The notes under the pieces were generated by a model. The model was not told where the DNA came from, ran no database searches, and worked only from the letters and a program-made list of their open reading frames with translations. Below, one piece after another: positions 56,952-64,000 of a DNA stretch of 64,000 nt (the stretch's first letter is position 1; every line of letters begins with the position of its first letter). A program made the translations under genes and the position numbers. Source of the DNA: Desulfomarina profundi (GTDB lineage Bacteria > Desulfobacterota > Desulfobulbia > Desulfobulbales > Desulfocapsaceae); the NCBI RefSeq assembly GCF_019703855.1, contig NZ_AP024086.1:1322501-1386500 (forward strand), read 5' to 3'.

Positions 56952-57845
56952 ATGCCATATATTCTTTTAATTATGACGACACTTTTCTGGTCTGGTAATT
57001 TTGTTCTCAGTAGGGGAATGAATGCGCAAATTCCACCAATTACTCTCTCTTTCTGGCGATGGGCGGTTGCACTGCTCATTCTCTCTTCCTTTGCCTTCAA
57101 ACATCTTTACATTCAGCGGGAAATTGCCATCCGGCATAAAAAGTTTATTATTATGCAGGGTCTGTTAGGTGTCACCGGCTTTAATAGCCTTATCTATCTG
57201 GCTTTACAATCGACAACTGCCATTAATGCCGTGCTCGTTAATTCCTGTATTCCTGTAATTATCGTAATTATATCATGGGGGATTTACAACGAACGTCTCA
57301 GCTTCAGACAATGTATCGGGGTGTGTATTTCGTTCAGCGGTGTAATCCTGATTATCTCCGGTGGAAATATTTCAACGCTTGTCAGACTACAGTATAACCA
57401 TGGAGATGTTCTGGTGTTTATTGCGGCTGTTGTCTGGGCACTTTACTCGGTGAACCTGAAAAGATATCCACAGGAGTTGCATCCTCTTGCATACCTGAGC
57501 GCAATTGTTATTGTGGGATTAATTGCCCTGCTGCCATTTTATGTTCTCGAGCTGTTCTCAGGAAAAACAATGGTTCTCACTGTTAACTCTGTGATTACCA
57601 TTATCTACGTTGCACTTTTTGCCTCTGTCCTGGCGTTTATTTTTTGGAATCGTGCTATCGCCGAGGTCGGGGCTAATATTGCCGGGCCATTTATTCATCT
57701 TATGCCCGTTTTCAGCACCATTCTTGCGGTGATTTTTCTCGGTGAAACCCTCACCGCCAATCATCTTCAGGCAATTCCTTTTATTTTTGGAGGCATCATG
57801 CTTACAACGTTCAGACCCCCAGGAAAAGTCGCTTTGCAAAAATAA
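56952..57845 (+). CDS. EamA/DMT-family transporter
   Basis: 297 residues with ten predicted membrane helices in two EamA repeats (first starts LIMTTLFWSGNFVLSRG; second about VLVFIAAVVWALYSVN). It exports small metabolites, often amino acids; the substrate is unknown. It is the only transporter here and has no clear link to its flagellar neighbours. Confidence 0.88.
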   Translation: MPYILLIMTTLFWSGNFVLSRGMNAQIPPITLSFWRWAVALLILSSFAFKHLYIQREIAIRHKKFIIMQGLLGVTGFNSLIYLALQSTTAINAVLVNSCIPVIIVIISWGIYNERLSFRQCIGVCISFSGVILIISGGNISTLVRLQYNHGDVLVFIAAVVWALYSVNLKRYPQELHPLAYLSAIVIVGLIALLPFYVLELFSGKTMVLTVNSVITIIYVALFASVLAFIFWNRAIAEVGANIAGPFIHLMPVFSTILAVIFLGETLTANHLQAIPFIFGGIMLTTFRPPGKVALQK

Positions 57846-57891
57846 TCAAAGTGTCTATTTGAGAATTCTGGTTAACAATTTGATTGAACGG

Positions 57892-58203
57892 TTATTTTTT
57901 CTTTTCAATGAGTGGCGCCATCTGTTTGTAAATGGCATCGGCAATTCCAAGGCCGGGGCCGGCAACTGTGGCTTTTGCTGTCTCCATATCAAGCATTTCC
58001 TGATAAATTTCCGTGGAAGTGCTTTTTTCAAAAAGTCCTCCTTCAGGAATGGTCTTGCGCATGGCTTTCAACATTTCCATAACAAACAGAGATTCAAGTT
58101 GCTGGCTTGATTCTCTCAGAGCTTTCAGGTCTTGAGCTTTTCTGTCTGAGGTCGTCGGGGGTTTCGGACTGATCAACATCCTCGGATCTATTTTGAAATC
58201 CAT
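57892..58203 (-). CDS. flgJ: FlgJ-like rod-binding protein (no muramidase domain)
   Basis: 103 residues forming only the N-terminal rod-binding domain (LESLFVMEMLKAMRKTIPEGGLF, YQEMLDMETAKATV). The peptidoglycan hydrolase half of E. coli FlgJ is missing, as in many deltaproteobacteria. ATG 58203 is preferred to GTG 58212. Last gene of the flgF-to-flgJ run. Confidence 0.88.
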   Translation of the reverse strand: MDFKIDPRMLISPKPPTTSDRKAQDLKALRESSQQLESLFVMEMLKAMRKTIPEGGLFEKSTSTEIYQEMLDMETAKATVAGPGLGIADAIYKQMAPLIEKKK

Positions 58204-58284
58204 TTTCCGCACCTTGATTTGGAAACTGTACTGAAAAAGGTTATCCTGCCGCAGTCATGGTCCATACGACTCGGTCATTTCGGT

Positions 58285-59409
58285 TTAAAGAATAATAAGT
58301 TCGCCATGCATGGACCCGGACGCTTTTATTGCCTGAAAAATTGCAATAAGATCTCTCGGAGTGGCACCAATGGCATTCAGAGCGTTTGCGATTTCACCGA
58401 TGGAAATTCCTTTTTTCATGTCAAGGAGAACAAGCTCTCCTTCCTCTTCAACAACAGAGACATTGGTTTTAGGGGTAATAACAGTGTCTCCTTCAGCCAG
58501 GGGGTTGGGTTGGGAGACTTCGTAATCATCCCTGATGATCAAGCTCAGATTCCCATGGGACACCGCAACGGTTGATAACCGGACGTCCTTACCCATGACG
58601 ATGGTCCCCGTTCGTTCGTTGACTACAACTTTTGCTGTGGAATCGGCATCCACATCGAGATGTTCCATACCTGCGACAAATTCCACGATCCTGTTTCTGT
58701 ATGATTTGGGTATCAAAACCTTTACGGATGAAGAACTTTCAGGAAAGGCTGTTCCCTTGCCGAATCTTCTGTTGATTGCCTCAGCCATATTTGCCGATGT
58801 GGTGAAATCCGCCTGGCGAAGCTGGTATTCAAGAGTGCCGTCTTTACCGATATCGACGTTGACACTGTTCTCGACTATCGCGCCACCTGCAATCCGACCG
58901 ACTGTGGGATGGTTTTTCTGGGCCTGGGCAGCCTTGCCGCCAAAGGAAAAGGCTCCTATGGCCAGAGGACCCTGGGCTACAGCGTACACCTTTCCATCAG
59001 CTCCGACGAGAGGTGTCATGAGGAGTGTGCCCCCTGCCAGGCTTTTCGCATCACCCATTGATGAAACCTGAATATCGATGGTGGAGCCTGATCGGGCAAA
59101 AGGCGGGAGATTTGCAGTGACAATGACAGCCGCAACATTTTTGATTTTTATGTCATTAATTTTTGCAGGATCGATAGTGATACCATGCCTGGTCATCATA
59201 TTGTAGACAGCCTGAAGGGTGAATTTCGATTTTTTCATATCATCCCCTGTACCGTTCAGACCAGTAACAAGACCGTATCCCATGAGCTGATTGTTTCTTA
59301 CTCCATGGACCTGGGCAATGTCTTTTATACGTACACCATAGGAATCATCAGGTGACAGGAGAGAGACTATCAATGTTGTGATGATTAAAACTGAGAATAT
59401 ATGTTTCAT
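58285..59409 (-). CDS. flgI: FlgI, flagellar P-ring protein
   Basis: 374 residues. Signal peptide at about 1-24 (MKHIFSVLIITTLIVSLL), then VRIKDIAQVHGVRNNQLMGYG and VTGLNGTGDD; it ends with SMHGELIIL. It forms the ring in the peptidoglycan layer around the rod. ATG 59409 is chosen because it starts the signal peptide. Confidence 0.95.
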   Translation of the reverse strand: MKHIFSVLIITTLIVSLLSPDDSYGVRIKDIAQVHGVRNNQLMGYGLVTGLNGTGDDMKKSKFTLQAVYNMMTRHGITIDPAKINDIKIKNVAAVIVTANLPPFARSGSTIDIQVSSMGDAKSLAGGTLLMTPLVGADGKVYAVAQGPLAIGAFSFGGKAAQAQKNHPTVGRIAGGAIVENSVNVDIGKDGTLEYQLRQADFTTSANMAEAINRRFGKGTAFPESSSSVKVLIPKSYRNRIVEFVAGMEHLDVDADSTAKVVVNERTGTIVMGKDVRLSTVAVSHGNLSLIIRDDYEVSQPNPLAEGDTVITPKTNVSVVEEEGELVLLDMKKGISIGEIANALNAIGATPRDLIAIFQAIKASGSMHGELIIL

Positions 59410-59549
59410 GACTATTGTTCCATTTTCAGATAAAATGCAGCCTAACACCCAACAAGGGGGTATAAGTGCCTTGAAAAAAACCTAACTATTTAATTTCACA
59501 ACACCTTCCCCTTTCTTGTTTTTTATGATAGAAATTCAGGAGTAAGGCA

Positions 59550-60263
59550 CTAAAACGGCCAGATATTATCAAGTGTCCGCATCATCCAGCCGGGTTCCTG
59601 TTTGTCACTGACTGCCCCTTTGCCGGTATAGGTGATGCGTGCGTTCAGTATCTTATTTGAGCTGACCGTGTTGGCGGCTGTAATGTCAACGGGCCTGACA
59701 ATTCCGGTAAGGTAGATAATCTGGACCTCATTGTTGACCATAACTTCCTTTCCGCCCCTGATTTTTAGCTGGCCATTTGGGTATTTACCGACGACCTGGG
59801 TGGTGAGGGATGCCGTCAGATCCTCCTTGCGGGTGGTCGTTCCATTACCGTCAAAGCCATTTTTAAAATCGGCCTTGACCAGGTTAGAGAGATCAACAGG
59901 ATTATGGCCGTTCCAGATCTTATCATTTTCAAGACCAAAAAAATTGGGAATGGACGCAGACATGCTGGTTGTACGATCCGTTTTGGTGGAGGCCTGTTTT
60001 GAGGCACTGGCCTGCTCTGAAATAAGTACGGTTACAATATCTCCGATATTTTTCGCCTTTCTGTCGGCAAACATGGAACTGTTTCTTTCACTCCAGATGG
60101 ATCCGCTTTCCTTTGCTATTGAATCACCTGTCTTGATTTCCTCCAGAGGTTCCGGGATGGTTGCAATTCTGGGTGGGGGAGAAGCACAGGATGTCAGGAA
60201 AACAAGGACAAGTACATTGAGTATGATTTTTGAAACAGCAAGGGTTTTCTTCAATTTATTCAT
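59550..60263 (-). CDS. flgH: FlgH, flagellar L-ring lipoprotein
   Basis: 237 residues. Lipoprotein signal with lipobox LTSC, then SIWSERNSSMFADRKAKNIGD and VTVLISEQASASKQA. The C-terminus has RPVDITAANTVSSNKI and GAVSDKQEPGWMMR, all FlgH-like. It forms the outer-membrane ring, in keeping with the LPS genes at the window start. Confidence 0.95.
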   Translation of the reverse strand: MNKLKKTLAVSKIILNVLVLVFLTSCASPPPRIATIPEPLEEIKTGDSIAKESGSIWSERNSSMFADRKAKNIGDIVTVLISEQASASKQASTKTDRTTSMSASIPNFFGLENDKIWNGHNPVDLSNLVKADFKNGFDGNGTTTRKEDLTASLTTQVVGKYPNGQLKIRGGKEVMVNNEVQIIYLTGIVRPVDITAANTVSSNKILNARITYTGKGAVSDKQEPGWMMRTLDNIWPF

Positions 60264-60264
60264 T

Positions 60265-61212
60265 TTACAGCACCACCTCCACCAGGCCGGCGGATGCGAC
60301 CCGGCAGTAGATTATTTTATTTGAACTGATGTTCTGTACACGAATCATCTGATCCTGACGTCCATCATTTCTCGCGATACCAACAGCGGACAGGAACATG
60401 GCACCATGGTGGAGAACAATTTTTACACGTTGTCCTCTTTTTATGACAGGGCGTGCTTCTATCATCGCGGTATTGATGACAGAACCTTCTCTGAGACTTC
60501 GTTTTAATCTCTTTCCAAAGAATTTATTAATATCTGTACCAGCAGATGAAAACTTGCCGAGATCTCTTGTTGCCAGGGTAAGATGGCTTCTGTTTAAAAT
60601 TGTACCTTTTGATAACCTGGTCGCAGCAATAACCACCGGTGCCAGAGCTTCAAGTTTTCCTTTTATGGACATGTTTTTGGCTACGCGATCATTGACCCTG
60701 AAAATAATTGAGAAACGCGAACTCCCAAGAATTCGAGGGTTGGATGGTACAACTTCATAGGTGAGTTTTCCGGCAGGCAGGGTAAAGGGAATCGGAAGGG
60801 CACCGGGATTAAAATGAATTTCAGCGTCTGGCAGGTTCCTTTTATTTTTTTCAAGATATTCGTCTATGATTTTCAGGATTTTGGTGGGTCCGATATAAAT
60901 GCCGAGTCGACTCAGAGAGACTGAGGGAGAGCCTTTCCAGAGGGTGTTATCCGGTAAATCCAATGTTGTGAGCAGATAGTTTTTGATCCGCAGTGAACGA
61001 AGAGAAACAGTTTCTCCCGGCAGAGGAGCCTGGCCGATTACCTGGGATGCCAGAGCCCGGCTGAACTCTGAATCTTCATCAAAATCAACAATATCACCAA
61101 GGGTGATGGATCTACCGTTTACAGTAGCATTCTTCCTGAAGGTGATCTGCAGACCATAGGCAGGTACGGTTGTTGAAATAATGAAAACTATGAGAAGAAT
61201 TTTTTTGAACAT
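60265..61212 (-). CDS. flgA: FlgA, P-ring assembly chaperone
   Basis: 315 residues. Signal peptide (MFKKILLIVFIISTTVPAYG), and a C-terminal SAF domain with ATRLSKGTILNRSHL and KRGQRVKIVLHHG. It helps FlgI form the P ring in the periplasm. ATG 61212 is chosen over a TTG 24 bases upstream that overlaps flgG. Confidence 0.92.
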   Translation of the reverse strand: MFKKILLIVFIISTTVPAYGLQITFRKNATVNGRSITLGDIVDFDEDSEFSRALASQVIGQAPLPGETVSLRSLRIKNYLLTTLDLPDNTLWKGSPSVSLSRLGIYIGPTKILKIIDEYLEKNKRNLPDAEIHFNPGALPIPFTLPAGKLTYEVVPSNPRILGSSRFSIIFRVNDRVAKNMSIKGKLEALAPVVIAATRLSKGTILNRSHLTLATRDLGKFSSAGTDINKFFGKRLKRSLREGSVINTAMIEARPVIKRGQRVKIVLHHGAMFLSAVGIARNDGRQDQMIRVQNISSNKIIYCRVASAGLVEVVL

Positions 61213-61228
61213 TTCAGAAAAGTTTATC

Positions 61229-62014
61229 CTATACAAGGTTGTTTGTTGTCTGCATCATTTCATCAGAAGTCTGGATTGTTTTGGAATTGATCTCATAAGC
61301 TCTCTGGGTCGTGATCATATTGGCGATTTCCTCAACGATATTAACATTGGAACCTTCAAGATAGGTTTGCAGAAGAGTACCGTATCCATCTTCACCGGGA
61401 GTTCCGGTTTGTGCCGTACCAGAAGCGGACGTCTCTTCAAAAAGATTTTTACCAATTGCTGCAAGACCGGCGGGATTGGTAAAGGTTGCGAGTTCCATGG
61501 TTCCCAGTTCGGTGCTGACAGTATCGTCGCCAATAAGGGCGCTGACAATTCCGGTTTCACTGATGGTTATCTGTCTGGATCCATCGGGAATGGTAATGGT
61601 TGGCAGAACAGGATATCCGTCTGAATTGGTCAATCTGCCGTTGCTGTCTCTTTTGAGAGCGCCGGCACGGGTATAGGCTGTATTGCCGTTTGGCATTTCA
61701 ATCTGAAGAAATCCATTGCCTTCAATGGCTACATCCAGCTCATTTTCCGTAAGAATAAGATCCCCCTGGGTGAAGATTTTGGTGACGGCGGCAGGCTTGA
61801 CACCAAGGCCGATCAGAATACCGGTAGGTGATTCCGTGTCGGTGGATGTCTGGCTGCCAGGTACCTTCATGGTCTGGTAGAGGAGATCCTGAAAATCTGC
61901 TTTGCTCTTTTTAAACCCCGTGGTACTGACATTGGCGAGATTATTGGCAATGACGTCGATGTTCAATTGCTGTCCATGCATACCGGTTGTACCGGTCCAG
62001 AGCGATCTGATCAT
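61229..62014 (-). CDS. flgG: FlgG, distal rod protein
   Basis: 261 residues. N-terminal SLWTGTTGMHGQQLNIDVIANNLANVSTTGFKKS (rod motif ANNLANVSTTGFKK) and C-terminal GSNVNIVEEIANMITTQRAYEINSK-type end (EEIANMITTQRAYE). Standard length and typical position after flgF. Confidence 0.96.
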   Translation of the reverse strand: MIRSLWTGTTGMHGQQLNIDVIANNLANVSTTGFKKSKADFQDLLYQTMKVPGSQTSTDTESPTGILIGLGVKPAAVTKIFTQGDLILTENELDVAIEGNGFLQIEMPNGNTAYTRAGALKRDSNGRLTNSDGYPVLPTITIPDGSRQITISETGIVSALIGDDTVSTELGTMELATFTNPAGLAAIGKNLFEETSASGTAQTGTPGEDGYGTLLQTYLEGSNVNIVEEIANMITTQRAYEINSKTIQTSDEMMQTTNNLV

Positions 62015-62024
62015 AATATTCCTC

Positions 62025-62774
62025 TTATCCTACTGTTCCGAGCTCTTCGAGTTTTTCACCGATGGTGGAATAACTTTTCAATACTTTGTGATATGTTTCG
62101 AAAGTTCTCTGATTATCTATGAGTTTTGCCATTTCTGTGGCCATATTGACATTGGAGAGTTCCAGTCTACCCTGGAGCACCCTGTAATTTTCGGCCGGAA
62201 TTTCATTCCCTCCGTTTTGGAGAGAAAATGTAGTATCCGGTTCCCTTTTCAGTTTTGATGTATCGTCAACATCAACAATAGCCAGTTTTGCAACTTCGGC
62301 TCTGCTGCCTCTGGGACCAAGGATGAAAATCGTACCACTGTTACCAACACCTATGCTGCTGGTGTCAGTATCGGGAATGGTTATTTCTGCCCCGGCTTCA
62401 TCAAGAACCTTGAGACCGTTACTGGTGGTCAGCAATCCTTCTTCGTTTATCTGGAAGTCACCTCTTCTCGTATAGAGAATTCCATCTCTGCCCTGAACCT
62501 TGAAAAAACCAGACCCGTTTATTGCAATGTCCAGTGGATTTTCCGTTGGTTTCATTGGGCCGGGAGTAAAGTCGATATAATTCTTTTTTATCCTGTCGTA
62601 ATTGATTCCTTTTGCGCTATTGGCCTGCTGTTCACCCTTGAGTATGGCTTCAAAGCTGACGGTGGACTTTTTGAAGCCTGTTGTACTGATATTGGCCAGG
62701 TTTGCGCTGATATTGGCAATAGACTGTTCTCTTGATATTGCACCGGCAAGTGCGGCATATTTTCCTGAGACCAT
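62025..62774 (-). CDS. flgF: FlgF, proximal rod protein
   Basis: 249 residues. It has the rod motif ISANLANISTTGFKKS near the N-terminus and NVNMATEMAKLIDNQRTFE at the C-terminus. It is related to FlgG, but the N-terminus (MVSGKYAALAGAISRE) is of FlgF type. First gene of a six-gene operon under a sigma-28-like promoter. Confidence 0.93.
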   Translation of the reverse strand: MVSGKYAALAGAISREQSIANISANLANISTTGFKKSTVSFEAILKGEQQANSAKGINYDRIKKNYIDFTPGPMKPTENPLDIAINGSGFFKVQGRDGILYTRRGDFQINEEGLLTTSNGLKVLDEAGAEITIPDTDTSSIGVGNSGTIFILGPRGSRAEVAKLAIVDVDDTSKLKREPDTTFSLQNGGNEIPAENYRVLQGRLELSNVNMATEMAKLIDNQRTFETYHKVLKSYSTIGEKLEELGTVG

Positions 62775-62818
62775 TGAGTGAATTCCATGTTGAGATTGCT
62801 TTTGATTGTTCTGTTATA

Positions 62819-62846
62819 GTATCGGCAGCACAACTCTTTTTCTTAA
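62819..62846 (-). promoter_or_regulatory. Sigma-28-like promoter of the flgF operon
   Basis: On the minus strand TTAA, 16 bases, then GCCGATAC, about 45 bases before the flgF ATG. The -35 part lies inside the 5-bp target duplication of the adjoining MITE-like element. Confidence 0.72.
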
Positions 62847-62847
62847 A

Positions 62848-63093
62848 CCTAAATCCTGCACTTCAAGAAAAAAGAAAAAAATATTTTCACTGTAGAAACG
62901 GATAATTATCATGTCACGGTACGGGCTGTACCATTCACTATCCGAGTGAGATCTTTTTTTCTTTATTCTTTTGCCCTGCGGGATTGGCAATTTCACCGAA
63001 TCTGCTTCGTTATCAACGGTTTGAAGTATGTTAATACGTCTGCGCCTTTGATACCTCACTTCTTCGATAAACTTGCCAATTGCAGGGTTTAGG
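62848..63093 (-). mobile_element. MITE-like element, copy B (246 bp)
   Basis: Inverted ends CCTAAATCCTGCA (62848-62860) and TGCAGGGTTTAGG (63081-63093; one mismatch). Flanking direct repeats TTAAA (62843-62847 and 63094-63098). The interior is the complement of copy A with scattered changes. It sits between the small membrane-protein gene and flgF, directly upstream of the flgF -35. Confidence 0.85.
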
Positions 63094-63151
63094 TTAAATA
63101 GGAAATTCCGGCAATTTTGAACACCAAGGTGTTTGGCGGAACCAGTTTTTT

Positions 63152-63571
63152 TCAGGTTCCTGCAAGTTTGGCCAGGGCAACAAGCTGTTGTGCTTCATGG
63201 GTGGATACAGACAGGATTCCAGCGATTTCCTCAGTACTCATGCCCTGGCCGAGAAGAGAATGAACAAATCGATATCTTTCGGGTGTTGATCCCTTGGCTG
63301 GTGAAAGTTGTGATGTAAGTCTTGACTGCTGAAGCCTGGTTGTCAGTTCTGCCTCGCTCAAACTGTTTTGAAACCTGGCAATTCTGTCGTGCTGTTCCCG
63401 TATTTTTTCCAGTTCCCTTTTGACCTGTTCATAGCTGTTACTGGTTTGGGTAAGTTGTCGGAGGAGGAGTTCCTTCTCCTTTTTCAGAGAGAGGGCCTTC
63501 AAGAGAATACAGAATCCCAGCAGGATGAGTGAAATAATGAGAATATGGTGTGGTGAAATGAAGAAATCCAT
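63152..63571 (-). CDS. Small membrane-anchored coiled-coil protein (DUF2802-like)
   Basis: 139 residues. One membrane helix at about 8-26, a coiled coil to about 75, and a C-terminal helix-turn-helix-like part (LLGQGMSTEEIAGILSVSTHEAQQLVALA). Such proteins are often found next to fliA/motility genes and are called DUF2802-like; their function is unknown. It follows fliA with a 124-base gap. Confidence 0.78.
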   Translation of the reverse strand: MDFFISPHHILIISLILLGFCILLKALSLKKEKELLLRQLTQTSNSYEQVKRELEKIREQHDRIARFQNSLSEAELTTRLQQSRLTSQLSPAKGSTPERYRFVHSLLGQGMSTEEIAGILSVSTHEAQQLVALAKLAGT

Positions 63572-63695
63572 TTTGGTTTTTCCCCTGAATCAATAACGGG
63601 CGTATTTTTAAAAGTAGGTTGGAAATAAGGTTAACTCTCTGATTACCCATGAAATTCAACAAACCATGAGATGAAGTAATTGTACCAGGCGCGGG

Positions 63696-64000
63696 TCAGT
63701 GGAGTCTGGCTTCGACTTTGTTTCTGAGTTTTATCAGGGCCTGGCTGTGCAGCTGGGAGACCCGGCCCTCCGACAGCTCCAGGATTTCAGCTATCTCCTT
63801 CTGGGTCAGCTCTTCATAGTAGTACAGGGAGATGACCAGTTGTTCTTTTTTAGATAATTGTCCTATGATTTCCGCCAGCTTTTTCGTCAATTCCTGGTCT
63901 TCAATTCTTTTTCCGGGGAGAGCACTGGTTCGCTGGTCAACAAGTGTTTCAAGAAAGGATCTCCCTTCGACGGTATGATCGAGCGTTTCATTCAGGCTGA
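63696..64000 (-). CDS. fliA: FliA, RNA polymerase sigma-28 (5' end outside the window)
   Basis: The C-terminal 101 codons are present; the gene continues past base 64000. Region 4 is clear: LSKKEQLVISLYYYEELTQKEIAEILELSEGRVSQLHSQAL-type sequence (ELTQKEIAEILELSEGRVSQ). It transcribes the late flagellar genes, whose promoters are visible here. FlgM is its inhibitor. Confidence 0.93.
   Translation of the reverse strand, partial: SLNETLDHTVEGRSFLETLVDQRTSALPGKRIEDQELTKKLAEIIGQLSKKEQLVISLYYYEELTQKEIAEILELSEGRVSQLHSQALIKLRNKVEARLH

Noticed and set aside
59449-59549. Inverted repeat AGTGCCTT/AAGGCACT around the flgH-flgI gap
   Set aside because: The arms are short, the spacer is long and the middle does not pair; not enough to call a terminator or element.
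62814-63059. An 81-codon frame inside MITE-like copy B
   Set aside because: It lies almost wholly within the element and is not kept open at the same length in copy A; it is best seen as non-coding.
1-64000. tRNA, rRNA, prophage or integrated plasmid genes
   Set aside because: I saw no cloverleaf-like segment, integrase, phage structural gene or partition gene on either strand; only the small MITE-like elements are mobile.

Overview
The window looks like part of a chromosome from a flagellated, LPS-making, probably anaerobic deltaproteobacterium, most like the Desulfobulbales (sulfate reducers and sulfur disproportionators). This is inferred from gene content and order: lpxD-fabZ-lpxA-lpxI, a SelB factor, an Mrp/NBP35 ATPase with extra cysteines, and a CsrA/FliW/sigma-28 flagellar regulon. 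I see no tRNA, rRNA, CRISPR array or complete transposase gene.

Layout. (1) 1-7.1 kb, + strand: lipid A genes lpxD (frameshifted), fabZ, lpxA, lpxI; then a 245-bp MITE-like element; then a sugar nucleotidyltransferase/sugar kinase pair (MurU/AmgK-like) and der. (2) 7.1-18.7 kb, housekeeping: an ftsY-DjlA-like-aminotransferase operon (-), mrp, a metallo-beta-lactamase-fold hydrolase and selB (+), a small-ORF/mpl/Hpt/tilS operon (-), and a cupin (+). (3) 18.7-23.3 kb (-): fliC1, flaG, fliD (frameshifted), fliS and a FliT-like gene. (4) 23.3-38.4 kb (-): one very large operon. It starts with an 11.5-kb gene for a protein of about 3,824 residues carrying five TPR + GT41 (OGT/SPINDLY-type) glycosyltransferase modules. 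It continues with rfbF, rfbG, a 3,5-epimerase and a C-methyltransferase, which build a CDP-activated, C-methylated 6-deoxy sugar. (5) 38.7-43.4 kb (+): a divergent operon of 2-oxoacid dehydrogenase E1alpha and E1beta, a lipoyl + subunit-binding + NeuD/PglD-like acyltransferase fusion, a frameshifted NAD-dependent sugar epimerase/reductase and a CmcI-type methyltransferase. (6) 43.5-50.5 kb (-): fliC2, then csrA-fliW, and flgM-flgN-flgK-flgL. (7) 51-57.8 kb (+): three signalling proteins and a DMT transporter. (8) 57.9-64 kb (-): flgJ, flgI, flgH, flgA, flgG, flgF, a small membrane protein and the 3' part of the sigma-28 gene fliA.

How it fits together. Sections 4 and 5 lie between two near-paralogous flagellins with Ser/Thr-rich centres, so I read 23-45 kb as a flagellin glycosylation island. 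CDP-sugar enzymes make the donor, the five-module GT41 protein attaches it, and the section 5 genes make a further decorated sugar. The most novel part is the E1alpha/E1beta/lipoyl-acyltransferase set. It suggests that a 2-oxoacid is decarboxylated and its acyl group is carried on a lipoyl arm straight to a sugar, without a normal E2 catalytic domain. Flagellar genes carry sigma-28-like promoters (TAAA-N16-GCCGATAC type) and the fliC1 leader has CsrA-like GGA sites.

Caution. Five genes or joints (lpxD, fliD, two places in the giant gene, the epimerase) are each broken by exactly one missing base in a run of G or C. lpxD is normally essential, so base-calling error is the simplest reading; slipped-strand phase variation is the alternative for the surface genes.
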